Assembly: GCA_963805985.1 (NCBI GenBank)
Contig: CAWDWG010000005.1
Span: 62,001 to 126,000 of the forward strand
Source: Bog-257 sp963805985
Lineage (GTDB): Bacteria > Acidobacteriota > Terriglobia > Terriglobales > Acidobacteriaceae
Direction: 5' to 3'
Length of the DNA stretch: 64,000 nucleotides
How positions within the stretch are numbered: the first letter of the stretch is position 1; each line of letters opens with the position of its first letter. Of this stretch, positions 41,941-50,803 are shown in pieces. The translations under genes were made by a program, and so were the position numbers. The notes under the pieces were generated by a model that did no database searches, had not been told where the DNA came from, and saw only the letters and a list, made by a program, of their open reading frames with translations.

Positions 41941-42141
41941 GTAACAGGGCACGACTTCAGTCGGGCCGATAAGCCGTTTTGTTTTCTCTCCTGAGTCGGT
42001 TTCACAGGCTGCTGAAAAACTCCAACGCGCGCATTTTGTGTCGCCGGCTGAAGCCGGCTCAGGATGAGAATAAAACGGTTTGTCGGCACGACTGAAGTCG
42101 TGCCCTGTTACGAACCGGTCACGGGACGAGTTTTTCAGCAG
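41941..42141. repeat. Interleaved long inverted repeats between the DsbA-like gene and larE
   Basis: Arm 1 (41941-41980, starting GTAACAGGGCACGACTTCAG) recurs inverted at 42072-42111 with a few mismatches. Arm 2 (CTGCTGAAAAACTC, 42009-42022) recurs inverted and perfect at 42128-42141. The order arm1-arm2-arm1'-arm2' is interleaved, not nested. A GCCGGCTGAAGCCGGC palindrome lies between. The gap 41867-42217 contains no gene. Confidence 0.7.
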
Positions 42142-42217
42142 ACTGTTCAGCCGACGATAGAAAACCGACGCAGATAGTTTTTCCGCAGCCTGTGAAAGGG
42201 TGCTCCACCCGAATGCC

Positions 42218-43096
42218 CTAGCGCGACTTTCCGGGAACGGTGGCTCGCAAGCTATCCACCGGCAACACCGCATTCATGGACCCGGACCGAAATCCTTCCA
42301 GGTCCAGCGTCACATACGCGAATCCCAATCGTTTGAAGATCGCCGTCAGCTCCACCGCCATTTCCATGGTCATGGCGCGCGGCAGTTCCTCGCGCGCGAT
42401 CTCAATCCGCACGATCTCCCCATGATGGCGCACGCGGAATTGACGGAATCCCAGCCGCCGCAGCGCATCTTCTCCCTGCTCGACTGCCGCAAGCGCCTCG
42501 CGGGTCACCGGTCTCCCGTATTCGATACGCGACGAAAGGCAGGCGGACGCAGGCTTGTCCCACAACCGCAACCCGGCTTCGCGCGCAAGCTGGCGAATCT
42601 CCTGCTTCGTCAGCCCCGCGTCCAGCAAGGGCGCAACCACGCCGTGCTCACGCGCGGCCTTCTGCCCGGGACGATAATCTCCCTGGTCGTCGACGTTGAC
42701 GCCGTACGCGATGGCATCAAATCCGCGCTCCCGCCGAAATTCTTCCATCCGGGTAAACAGCTCATCCTTGCAGTGGAAACAGCGGGCTCCGTCGTTACGG
42801 CGATAGTCGTCGCGCTCCATCTCGGCGGTCTCGACGACCTGCAGCGGAATGCCGTGCTCTGCCGCGAATGCCACTGCGTCCTGCATCTGGTAGCGCGCCA
42901 GGCTGGGAGAATCAGCCAACACCGCGAGCATGTTGCTCCCCAGTTCCTGATGCGCCGCCCACGCCAGGAACGCCGAATCGACCCCGCCCGAATACGCCAC
43001 TAGCAGGCGACCGAGCGATCGCAAATGCGCTCGCAACGATAGCGATTTGGTTTGCAGATCTTCCACGGTTGAAGGCGGGTTGGGCAAGGCAGACAT
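42218..43096 (-). CDS. larE: ATP-dependent sacrificial sulfur transferase LarE
   Basis: LarE makes the nickel-pincer nucleotide cofactor of lactate racemase by giving up its own cysteine sulfur. The PP-loop ATP-binding motif (AYSGGVDSAFLA) is near residue 33. CFHCKDELF and the sulfur-donor context KPASACLSSRIEYGRPVT are conserved, with the donor cysteine in ACLSSR present. The length of 292 residues is a little over the usual 270-280. LarB, LarC and a racemase are not in the window, so the cofactor's user is unknown here. TACAAT 6 bp before ATG and the lack of a ribosome binding site suggest a leaderless transcript. Confidence 0.93.
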   Translation of the reverse strand: MSALPNPPSTVEDLQTKSLSLRAHLRSLGRLLVAYSGGVDSAFLAWAAHQELGSNMLAVLADSPSLARYQMQDAVAFAAEHGIPLQVVETAEMERDDYRRNDGARCFHCKDELFTRMEEFRRERGFDAIAYGVNVDDQGDYRPGQKAAREHGVVAPLLDAGLTKQEIRQLAREAGLRLWDKPASACLSSRIEYGRPVTREALAAVEQGEDALRRLGFRQFRVRHHGEIVRIEIAREELPRAMTMEMAVELTAIFKRLGFAYVTLDLEGFRSGSMNAVLPVDSLRATVPGKSR

Positions 43097-43102
43097 CCGA
43101 TC

Positions 43103-43108
43103 ATTGTA
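43103..43108 (-). promoter_or_regulatory. TACAAT -10 element directly before larE (leaderless)
   Basis: TACAAT (43108-43103, minus strand) is followed by GATCGG and the larE ATG (43096-43094). The arrangement equals that at rel, the carboxylase gene and tspO. Confidence 0.6.
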
Positions 43109-43145
43109 AGCGGCCCCAAGCGAACCTGCTCGTGCCCCGAGCCGG

Positions 43146-43419
43146 CTTCACGGGCTGCTGAAAAATCGGTTTAAGAGCCATCGCCGATTGCAGCTCACAG
43201 AACCGAGTCCCGCCCTGCGGGACGGCCACAAGATAGCCCAGCACGCAGCGCCCGCTTTTGGCGCGGAGTGCTGGGTAGCCTGCCCAAGCAACCCGAGCCG
43301 GCTTTAGCCGGCGGCACAAACTGCGAGAGGTTTTTTCAGTAGCCTGTGAAGCCGTGCCGTGCTTCCGGGCATCCGGCGGCGGGACGCCGCCAGGACAGCC
43401 GGCCAGAGGCCGGCGCTAC
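43146..43419. repeat. Repeat cluster upstream of larE and downstream of lptD
   Basis: The 346-bp gap 43097-43442 holds no gene. It contains GGCTGCTGAAAAA (about 43152) and its inverted relative TTTTTTCAGTAGCC (43331-43344), several GGCTT/AGCCGG palindromes and, at 43373-43419, an inverted copy of repeat family 1 ending GGCCGGCGCTAC. Confidence 0.65.
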
Positions 43420-43442
43420 CCTAAAGCGGATCGATTACGGGC

Positions 43443-46088
43443 TTAGTACAACCGCTGCAGGCGCTTGATGCTGCCGAAGGTCCCGACGTTCGTCAGGCTG
43501 AATGAAAAGTGGTACGCGTTCTCATTGCGCCCGGGACCCAGCGAGTAGCGCTGATATTGGAAGGCAATGCCGCAGCAATCCCAGTTGTAGTTGGTCTGGA
43601 TCGTTGCACCTTGAAACAGCGGAGGCGATGGATCCTCTGACATGGCCACGCTCACCCCGGCGCTGAGACCCATCTTCGCCATGCCACCGTAGATAACGCC
43701 CATGCGGAACTGGTTGTAAATCTGCTGCGTGGATACGCCGTTTACGATTTCCACTTCGCCGGGCGCATTCAAGTAGGTCTGACCGCCATTGAAATACCAG
43801 TTTCCCGAGCGATAACCGGCAAACATGGTGCTGGCGTTGATCTGGTGTAGCACCGGATCGTAGTCCACGCCCCACTGAAAGTCGGTGTTGCCCGAAGCGA
43901 CGCGCAGCCGCGAAATGATCGGCGAGAACAATCGTGGCTCAGTGAGAAAGGCGATGCCGGTGAAGTCGACGGTGCTGTCGAAGACGTTGCGCTGCCCCGG
44001 TACCAGTGCTCCACCGAAAGTTCGGTTCGCGTAATACACCTGCGCCAGCTTCCATTCGACTACGTTGCCGGAAGGCGGCGAGTCATCCTTGCAAGCCTTG
44101 TCCTCGGCTGCCTTTCGCGTCGGATTCTCCTTCTCCGAACTGGAGCCGTAGGCCTGCCGCTGATAACAGTGCGAGCTGATGCTGGTCTTCTTGCTGTAGA
44201 GGCGGTTGATCACGCCGTATTCCACTTGGTTGGTGTCGGCCAGGATGTCGCGATAGTCGAAGCGAATGATCTGGCTGAAATTGTCGATACCGCTCTGATA
44301 GCGGTACGTCGCGTAGGTGTCGATGGTGTGCTTCAGCACGCGGCCGAACGGTTTGGCGCTGAAGATGCGCGACAGCGTCGGCGGGCGGAGCTCAAAGGAT
44401 GCATTAATGACGTTGCGGTTGATGGCATCGTGAATGGCCGTGCCCATGCTGGTCGACGTCACAGAGCCTGGCTCCAACTGCTCGCCATACCAGGTTTCCT
44501 CGGCGCCAACTTGGGGGCGAACGGTCCAGCCGGCGAACAGCTTGGGCCATGCGATATAGGGAGCGGCGTCAATCCGCGGCACAATCGGCGCCGTCTCAAA
44601 TCCGATCTCGCTGCGATTCAGCCCCTCGACAGCGGCGTCGTAGGAGTAGACAAAATCGGACCGGCTAAAGGGACGTTCGACCGTATTAAAGTCCATGCTG
44701 GGCGCGTGAACGATGCTGATGACATCGCCCCAGGTGGTTTCGCTTTCATAGTTTTCATACCGCGCGGCGAGGAAACCCAGGCTGTAACCGTCCCAATTCT
44801 TCGTCACAAAGCCGTTGGAGCGAACTTCGGAGTTGATGGCTTCGGTGAATCCCAGCGCAAATCCATTGCGAAAAACGTAGGAGGAGAGCAGATCGACATT
44901 GAGTACGGCGAGGAAGCCGTCGGGCAGCTGCTTAAAGCCGCTGGCTTTCAGCTCCTCACCGCCCTGGAACTGGTGGGTCTGCGGATTGCCTTCGTTGTCG
45001 ACGACGCCGTAGTACTGCATCTCAAAAGCTGATTTGAAACCCAGCCAGCGGAACTCGCCATCCTGCTCCCATCCGCGCGCGGCGTACACTCCCGCTCCAA
45101 TGGTTGCGTCGGCATTGCGGCCAAGTACCCAGTAAAAGTCGTCCTGAAAAATAAATCCCTTGCTGTTCGAATAACCGATATCGGGCGTCAGAAATCCGCT
45201 CTTTCTTCCAAAATTGTCCGCCGGATGTTCGACGAAGGGAAAGTAGAAGACCGGAACACCGCCGAGCTTGAGCGTGGCATGATGCATCTTGGCTTCGTCG
45301 CCGACTTCCACGTCGGACACGTCGGAATCGAACTGCCACTTGGGCTTCGGCAACTTACAAGAGGTGACGAATCCGTAGTACACGCGATAGTGGTCGGGCC
45401 CCAGCCGTTCGATTTTCTTGCCGGAAAAAAAGAATGGCGTCGATGAGGTGAGAAACATCATCTTGTTCTTCACCCGCGCGCCGGTCGACCCCGTGGCATC
45501 GTAAAACGTGCCGCTGTCGCGGCTGACGTCATAGCTGGCGCGGCTGGCTACGATGTGCTCGTTGTGCAAACCGCCGTCGAAGACCACGTGTCCGTTGGCC
45601 GTCATTTGGCCCGTGCTGGAGTCGTACGTCACCTGGTCGGCATGTAACGTATTTCCGTTGAAGCGAATGTCAACATGCCCGCGCGCGGAGTAGATGTCCT
45701 GGTTCTTTTCCTGCTGATCGGCGCGAATCAGCACCTCGTTGCGTCCGGGATTGGCGTTGATCGCGGGACGCTCCGGCCCCTCCGGTGGCGCGATCTCCTG
45801 CAGCTCCTGCTGGATGACCTCTTCGGTCTTGTTGTCTTCCTCGCCCGTGTCGGTGCGCACGGTCACCTTCTGCTGCGGCGCGGGGGGCGGCGGGGCGGAG
45901 CCGGAGTTTTGTCCGTTCGCGTTAGCGCCGGCCGCGGTATTGGTGCTGGACGCCGTTCCCGGGCTGGTGCTTTGGGCCGAATTCTGTTGCAGTTGCGGCG
46001 GAGGCAACTGGCTGGTTAATAACGCGGGCCGCAGAAACAGATGACACCACACCAGCGCCGTGATAATCAATCCAGTGCGAGGAATCAT
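43443..46088 (-). CDS. lptD: LPS-assembly protein LptD
   Basis: LptD forms the outer-membrane barrel that inserts lipopolysaccharide. From ATG 46088 there is a hydrophobic signal segment (ALVWCHLFLRPALLTS) and then a Pro/Ala-rich linker of about 100 residues. The N-terminal OstA/LptA-like jellyroll (about 130-260) contains QDIYSARGHVDIRFNGNTLH and MTANGHVVFDGG. The barrel follows, starting with KLGGVPVFYFPFVEHPADNF and GFLTPDIGYSNSKGF, the most conserved LptD signature, and ending in a C-terminal aromatic (RLQRLY). At 881 residues the length suits the family. The frame to 46370 is open but non-coding in character. It is divergent from the RDD gene. This gene is strong evidence for an LPS-bearing outer membrane. 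Confidence 0.94.
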   Translation of the reverse strand: MIPRTGLIITALVWCHLFLRPALLTSQLPPPQLQQNSAQSTSPGTASSTNTAAGANANGQNSGSAPPPPAPQQKVTVRTDTGEEDNKTEEVIQQELQEIAPPEGPERPAINANPGRNEVLIRADQQEKNQDIYSARGHVDIRFNGNTLHADQVTYDSSTGQMTANGHVVFDGGLHNEHIVASRASYDVSRDSGTFYDATGSTGARVKNKMMFLTSSTPFFFSGKKIERLGPDHYRVYYGFVTSCKLPKPKWQFDSDVSDVEVGDEAKMHHATLKLGGVPVFYFPFVEHPADNFGRKSGFLTPDIGYSNSKGFIFQDDFYWVLGRNADATIGAGVYAARGWEQDGEFRWLGFKSAFEMQYYGVVDNEGNPQTHQFQGGEELKASGFKQLPDGFLAVLNVDLLSSYVFRNGFALGFTEAINSEVRSNGFVTKNWDGYSLGFLAARYENYESETTWGDVISIVHAPSMDFNTVERPFSRSDFVYSYDAAVEGLNRSEIGFETAPIVPRIDAAPYIAWPKLFAGWTVRPQVGAEETWYGEQLEPGSVTSTSMGTAIHDAINRNVINASFELRPPTLSRIFSAKPFGRVLKHTIDTYATYRYQSGIDNFSQIIRFDYRDILADTNQVEYGVINRLYSKKTSISSHCYQRQAYGSSSEKENPTRKAAEDKACKDDSPPSGNVVEWKLAQVYYANRTFGGALVPGQRNVFDSTVDFTGIAFLTEPRLFSPIISRLRVASGNTDFQWGVDYDPVLHQINASTMFAGYRSGNWYFNGGQTYLNAPGEVEIVNGVSTQQIYNQFRMGVIYGGMAKMGLSAGVSVAMSEDPSPPLFQGATIQTNYNWDCCGIAFQYQRYSLGPGRNENAYHFSFSLTNVGTFGSIKRLQRLY

Positions 46089-46368
46089 CGATAGGCGTGC
46101 GTCCCTTCGCTTGCGCGTGAATGAAGCGGAACCTTGCAACTTAGCACGTTGCAGGATGACAGGCAAAATGTGAAACGTTGTTCGGTGATACCGCGCAGCT
46201 CTGACGTTCTCCTGAACCCGATTGGTGCCCGCTGGTTTCGCAATCGAATCATTCGAAGGCCGAGCCTCGGTTTCTTGTCGTGGCGACCTTGGACCTCTTT
46301 TGTGTTTCGTCGCTTGATCAACCCGCGTTCCCTGATGTGCGAGAGGAGTTGCATAGTCGCGCCACGAC

Positions 46369-47460
46369 ATGACTGACCAGGTATCTTTACGATCCCAGCC
46401 CGAGACCGAGTCGCCGCAGCCCTCAGAGAACCGCTGGCGAAGTGAAATTTCCGAGCGCGTCGCTGGCTATCGGCATCGCCGTGGCCGACGCGTGGAGGGA
46501 GCGTTCAGCATGCGCTTCCCGTTTCCGCCGGCGTCGGCGCAAGACTTTGTGGCCGATCCGCAGGCGGAATCCTCCGACGTTGACTCAACTGAATCGAACG
46601 CTGGCAAGACGAGCTCCGCAATCGCTGCTAACACGCTCGTCGCAACCGCGATCGCCGAAGCTCCGCTCGTCGAGATACTGGAAGACGCTCCGCAGTCATC
46701 CCTCGAAAGCAACGATGCCGATACGGAAACGCTGGTCGAGAAGTGGGAACCTGCCCTGCCCGCCGATGTCGAACCGGAGCCCGAACCGCGACCGGCGCCG
46801 CAACTGGCTCCGCGTGCGCCTGCTCAGCGCAAAGTAATCGCATTTCCGCGACAGGCCACGCTGGCTCCCGAACCGCGTCGCCTCGCCGATCCCGTTGTTC
46901 CCGAGCAGCCGCGCATTCTGGATGTGCCCGAGGAGCTGGAAGCGTTTCCCTGCGCGCCGCTGCTGGACGGATTGCATCTGCCGGCTCATGGCGCACAACC
47001 CGAGACTTCCGCCGATCACATCGAGTTGCCGCTCGAGCCGGCGAGCACTTCGCAGCGGGTCCTTGCCGGAGTGATCGATTGCGCGCTGATTGCCGTGTCG
47101 GCCGCAATCTTCGGCGCCGTCTGCTACAAGATGCTGCCCAGGATGACTCTGACCAAGCCGCTGCTCCTGATCGCCGGCGCAATGCCTGTGCTGCTCTGGG
47201 CCGCGTATCAGTACATGCTCACGATGTACGGCGGCGCGACCGTCGGAATGCGCGTTCTGCACCTTCGTCTGCGCACGTTCAAGGGCGGAGCGCCCAACTG
47301 GCGTCACCGCCGCAGCCGCGTCATCGGGCTGTATTTTTCGGCCGCTTCCCTGATGATGGGATTGCTGTGGGCGTTGGTCGATGTGGACGGGCTCTGCTGG
47401 CATGACCGCATCAGCCGCACCTACCTCATTCGGCAGGATCGGACCTCGGAACAGCATTGA
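46369..47460 (+). CDS. RDD family membrane protein with long disordered N-terminus
   Basis: The first 220 residues are rich in Pro, Glu and Ala and probably disordered. The C-terminal 140 residues form an RDD domain with three transmembrane helices: QRVLAGVIDCALIAVSAAIF, then LLLIAGAMPVLLWAAYQYML, then the GATVGMRVLHLRLRT and SRVIGLYFSAASLMMGLLWA segments and the closing CWHDRISRTYLI. The R-D-D residues are in QRVLAGVID and the DRISRTY motif. RDD proteins are of unknown or possible ion-transport function. The start is uncertain; ATG 46369 and ATG 46510 are both possible. Confidence 0.82.
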   Translation: MTDQVSLRSQPETESPQPSENRWRSEISERVAGYRHRRGRRVEGAFSMRFPFPPASAQDFVADPQAESSDVDSTESNAGKTSSAIAANTLVATAIAEAPLVEILEDAPQSSLESNDADTETLVEKWEPALPADVEPEPEPRPAPQLAPRAPAQRKVIAFPRQATLAPEPRRLADPVVPEQPRILDVPEELEAFPCAPLLDGLHLPAHGAQPETSADHIELPLEPASTSQRVLAGVIDCALIAVSAAIFGAVCYKMLPRMTLTKPLLLIAGAMPVLLWAAYQYMLTMYGGATVGMRVLHLRLRTFKGGAPNWRHRRSRVIGLYFSAASLMMGLLWALVDVDGLCWHDRISRTYLIRQDRTSEQH

Positions 47461-47520
47461 CTTTGGGTTACCCCGGGTGTCAAATGCCATCCCAAGATTC
47501 GCTTGAGAGGGTGGCCCACC

Positions 47521-48198
47521 ATGAAACTGCGCATTCCTTTTCTGTTTCTGTCATTGCTGGCCATGACATTGGCGACCGTCCCGGCTATGGCGCAGACCGT
47601 TTATAGCAACGGTCCTATCAATGGCAATATTTACGCGTGGACCGTCAACTTCGGCTTCGTCGTTAGCGACACCTTCAACGTCGCTAACTCTAATACATCT
47701 ATCAGTGGCGCCAGCTTTGGCATTTGGCTATTCCCCGGCGACACCCTGACCTCGGCTGAACTGTCGATCACCTCGCAGGAGAACGGCGGTATCACTTACT
47801 TTGACCAGATTGTCAACTTCACGCCGAGCAACTGCTCCAACAACATGTTCGGTTACGACCTCTGCCGGGAAACCACGACGTTCAATACCCTGATGCTCAA
47901 CTCCGGTACTTTCTGGCTGAACCTGCAGAACGCCAGCGTTCCCAGCGGCGACCCCGTCTACTGGGACGAGAACTTCGGAGGGCCCGGCAGCCATGCGTGG
48001 CCCGTGTCGCTGGCCTCAGAGAATACTGTGGGTACGATTCCCTCCGAGTCGTTCACAATACTCGGCAACGGGACTAGCACCTACCCTGCCGGCGCGGGCG
48101 GTGAAGCGTCAACCTCGGTTCCTGAGCCCAGTAGCATTGTGCTGTTCGCTTCTGGCATCCTCGGTCTCGCTGGCATGCCGCGCCGCAAGCTGTTCTGA
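47521..48198 (+). CDS. PEP-CTERM sorting-domain protein
   Basis: The product (225 residues from ATG 47521) has a signal peptide (FLSLLAMTLATVPAMAQ), a beta-rich body with paired cysteines in NCSNNMFGYDLC, and a C-terminal PEP-CTERM tail. The tail comprises VPEPSS, a hydrophobic segment (IVLFASGILGLAG) and a basic end (PRRKLF). Exosortase removes this tail and sends the protein to the cell surface or matrix. No exosortase gene is in the window. The function of the body is unknown. Confidence 0.88.
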   Translation: MKLRIPFLFLSLLAMTLATVPAMAQTVYSNGPINGNIYAWTVNFGFVVSDTFNVANSNTSISGASFGIWLFPGDTLTSAELSITSQENGGITYFDQIVNFTPSNCSNNMFGYDLCRETTTFNTLMLNSGTFWLNLQNASVPSGDPVYWDENFGGPGSHAWPVSLASENTVGTIPSESFTILGNGTSTYPAGAGGEASTSVPEPSSIVLFASGILGLAGMPRRKLF

Positions 48199-48376
48199 CC
48201 GCGGGGTGGCAGTTTCGCCTCTCGATCCCGCTCGTCAGCGGAATACTGCGTATCTGCACTATGACCACCGGCCGCATCTCCCGGTCTGCCTTTAGCATCT
48301 CCAATCCGATACACTGAGTACTCCCTCTTCGGCGGACGCCCGTCTGAAGATTCGTCCCGGACATCCGGGAAATTTT

Positions 48377-50653
48377 ATGGCCTCCAAGACCGAGAACCTG
48401 TCACGGCCCGCAATTAAAGTCTTCGTCGCCACGTCAGTCATGCTGACGTTCATCTCCTTTTGGCGGGCGGCGGCCATCGTTCTCGCCGATCTCGCCTCGT
48501 CGGCATACTACGTGGGCGGCGATGCCGAGAAAGTCATCGGCAAGAGCGCTCCCTGGTTCGTATTGGCGGTCATGCTGTTCAGCTACGCCGTGCGCGCCAT
48601 CTATATCGAATCCAGCGCCATGTTCGTCCGCGGCGGCGTCTATCGCGTGGTCAAACAGGCGATGGGCGGAACCCTGGCCAAGCTTTCCGTTTCTGCCCTG
48701 CTCTTCGACTACATTCTGACCGGACCGATCAGCGCCGTGGCCGCCGGGCAGTACGTCGCCGGATTTCTTACCGACACGTTCCACCACATCGGGTTCAACA
48801 TCACCGTTCCTGACAATGCCTTCGCGGCATTCTTTGCCATCCTGGTCTCACTCTATTTCTGGTGGCAGAACACGCAGGGCATTCACGAATCCAGCGAGCG
48901 CGCCTTACAGATCATGAAGATCACGACGGTCATGGTCGTGATGCTCATCGCCTGGTGCCTGATCACGCTGTTCAAGCATCCCTCGCCCCTGCCTCCACTG
49001 CCGTCTCCCGCCACCATGCATCACGACCGGGAGTCGCTGGGCTGGCTGCTGGGCACATGGGCGGCGCGGATTCCGCTGGTGATGCTGCTGGTGGGATTCG
49101 GTCACTCGGTGCTGGCCATGAGCGGCGAGGAATCGCTGGCCCAGATCAATCGCGAAATCGAACATCCCAAGCTGAAGAATCTCGAAAAGACCGGCCTGGT
49201 GATCTTCCTCTACAGCCTGTTCTTCACCTCGCTGGTTTCGTTCTTCGCGGTGATGATCATTCCCGATAGCGTGCGCCACGAGTACTTCGCCAACCTGATC
49301 AGCGGCCTGGCTATGAACGTGGTCGGTCCCTATACGCTGCGCCTCATCTTCCAGGGATTCGTCGTTCTGGTGGGCGCGCTGATTCTCTCCGGCGCGGTCA
49401 ACACCGCCATCGTGGGTGCCAATGGCGTGCTCAGCCGCATGGTCGAGGATGGCGTACTGACCACCTGGTTCAAGCGTCCTCACCGCCGCTTCGGCACCAG
49501 CTATCGCGTCATCAACATGATTGTCGGCTTGCAGATCTTCACCATCGTCGCCAGTCGCGGCAACGTCTATCTGCTGGCTTCGCTCTACGCTTTCGGCGTG
49601 ATCTGGAGCTTCTCCTTCATGTCGCTGGCGGTGTTCGTTCTGCGCTACACCAGTCCGGAGAATCGCCCCTGGAAGGTGCCTGGCAACATTCGGATCATGG
49701 GAGTGGAGATCCCGGTGGGCGTGGGTCTGATCGCTGTCCTTCTCTTCTCCACCGCCATTGTCAACCTGTTTACCAAGGAGATGGCCACCATTGCGGGCGT
49801 TTCGTTCAGCCTGGCGTTCTTCGTCATCCTGACGATCTCCGAGCGCAAGACTGCGCATGAGCACGCCAGCGGACAGTCCGGGCTGGAGCAGTTCAACATC
49901 GCCGACAATCGCGAACTCAACGCCGAGGCGATGGACGTCCGCCCGGGCAACATCCTGGTCGCGGTGCGCGATCCCCGCAATCTCTACTATCTGCGCAACG
50001 TACTGGCCAAGACCGACACCTCCAAAACCGACGTCGTGGTCATGACTTCGCGCGTTTATCACCGCGAGCACTCCTTCAGCGGCAGCGAAGAGGTGGATAC
50101 CTCCGAGGTCTTCCGCAAATACGAGCAGGAGCTGTTCTCGTCCGTGGTCGCAGTCGCGGAGAAAGAAGGCAAACACGTCTCGCTGGTGGTGGTGCCGACC
50201 AATGATGTCTTCGAGAGTATCGTCTCCACCGCGCAGCGGCTGCACTCGTCGGTCATCGTCTGTGGCCAGTCCAACAAGCTCACCGCCGACGAGCAAGGCA
50301 AGCTGACCGGCGACGCGTGGGAGCGTCTGCCCGAGCCGCGTCCGCGCCTGCGCCTGGTGGTCTACGATCCCCAGGGTGGCAAACACGTATATATGCTGGG
50401 TCCGCACACGCCGCGCATGCGTCAAGAGGACGTCGATCTGCTGCATGGATTGTGGAAGGAAGTCACCAGCGATCCCAGGTATCGCGAGCTGCACCACTAT
50501 CACATCCTGAACGTGGCGTTGCAGGAGATGGGAGCTCGGATTCACGATGGCGGCTTGCGGGAAGATGTGCTGAAGGATATCTACGACGAAATGGAGCGCA
50601 AGAGCAGCGAGCCCATCATCGACGACGAAACGCCCACCACTCCGCCAACGTAG
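48377..50653 (+). CDS. APC-superfamily permease with long cytoplasmic C-terminal domain
   Basis: This is an inner-membrane transporter of the amino acid-polyamine-organocation type. About 12 transmembrane helices fill residues 10-495, with the family-typical Gly-rich core (LLFDYILTGPISAVAAGQYV), FGHSVLAMSGEESLAQINRE and the segment RYTSPENRPWKVPGNIRI before the last helices. The remaining 260 residues form a soluble domain with alternating beta strands and helices. Strand VRPGNILVAVRDPRNLYYLR and motifs VVVMTSRVYH and SSVIVCGQSNKL resemble a universal-stress-protein-like fold, so transport may be regulated by a nucleotide. Substrate is unknown. The 178-bp space upstream shows no clear promoter. 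Confidence 0.88.
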   Translation: MASKTENLSRPAIKVFVATSVMLTFISFWRAAAIVLADLASSAYYVGGDAEKVIGKSAPWFVLAVMLFSYAVRAIYIESSAMFVRGGVYRVVKQAMGGTLAKLSVSALLFDYILTGPISAVAAGQYVAGFLTDTFHHIGFNITVPDNAFAAFFAILVSLYFWWQNTQGIHESSERALQIMKITTVMVVMLIAWCLITLFKHPSPLPPLPSPATMHHDRESLGWLLGTWAARIPLVMLLVGFGHSVLAMSGEESLAQINREIEHPKLKNLEKTGLVIFLYSLFFTSLVSFFAVMIIPDSVRHEYFANLISGLAMNVVGPYTLRLIFQGFVVLVGALILSGAVNTAIVGANGVLSRMVEDGVLTTWFKRPHRRFGTSYRVINMIVGLQIFTIVASRGNVYLLASLYAFGVIWSFSFMSLAVFVLRYTSPENRPWKVPGNIRIMGVEIPVGVGLIAVLLFSTAIVNLFTKEMATIAGVSFSLAFFVILTISERKTAHEHASGQSGLEQFNIADNRELNAEAMDVRPGNILVAVRDPRNLYYLRNVLAKTDTSKTDVVVMTSRVYHREHSFSGSEEVDTSEVFRKYEQELFSSVVAVAEKEGKHVSLVVVPTNDVFESIVSTAQRLHSSVIVCGQSNKLTADEQGKLTGDAWERLPEPRPRLRLVVYDPQGGKHVYMLGPHTPRMRQEDVDLLHGLWKEVTSDPRYRELHHYHILNVALQEMGARIHDGGLREDVLKDIYDEMERKSSEPIIDDETPTTPPT

Positions 50654-50664
50654 TGCCGGTCAAT

Positions 50665-50791
50665 GTAGCGCCGGCCTCCGGCTCGCGGCTCTTCGATTTG
50701 AAGAGGCCTCGCTTTTCCGCCAATGTAGCCCGCACCGCGAAAAACTGGCGGCGGGACACCGCCAATCCAGCCGGCCGGAGGCCGGCGCTAC
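50665..50791. repeat. Interspersed GC-rich palindromic repeat, family 1, facing copies
   Basis: A partial plus-oriented copy (GTAGCGCCGGCCTCCGGC, from 50665) and a full inverted copy (50746-50791, ending GGAGGCCGGCGCTAC) face each other between the permease gene and the quinone oxidoreductase gene. The end of the inverted copy supplies the TAC of a TACAAT hexamer (50789-50794) that lies 9 bp before the next start codon. Confidence 0.7.
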
Positions 50792-50803
50792 AATTGATCC
50801 AAC

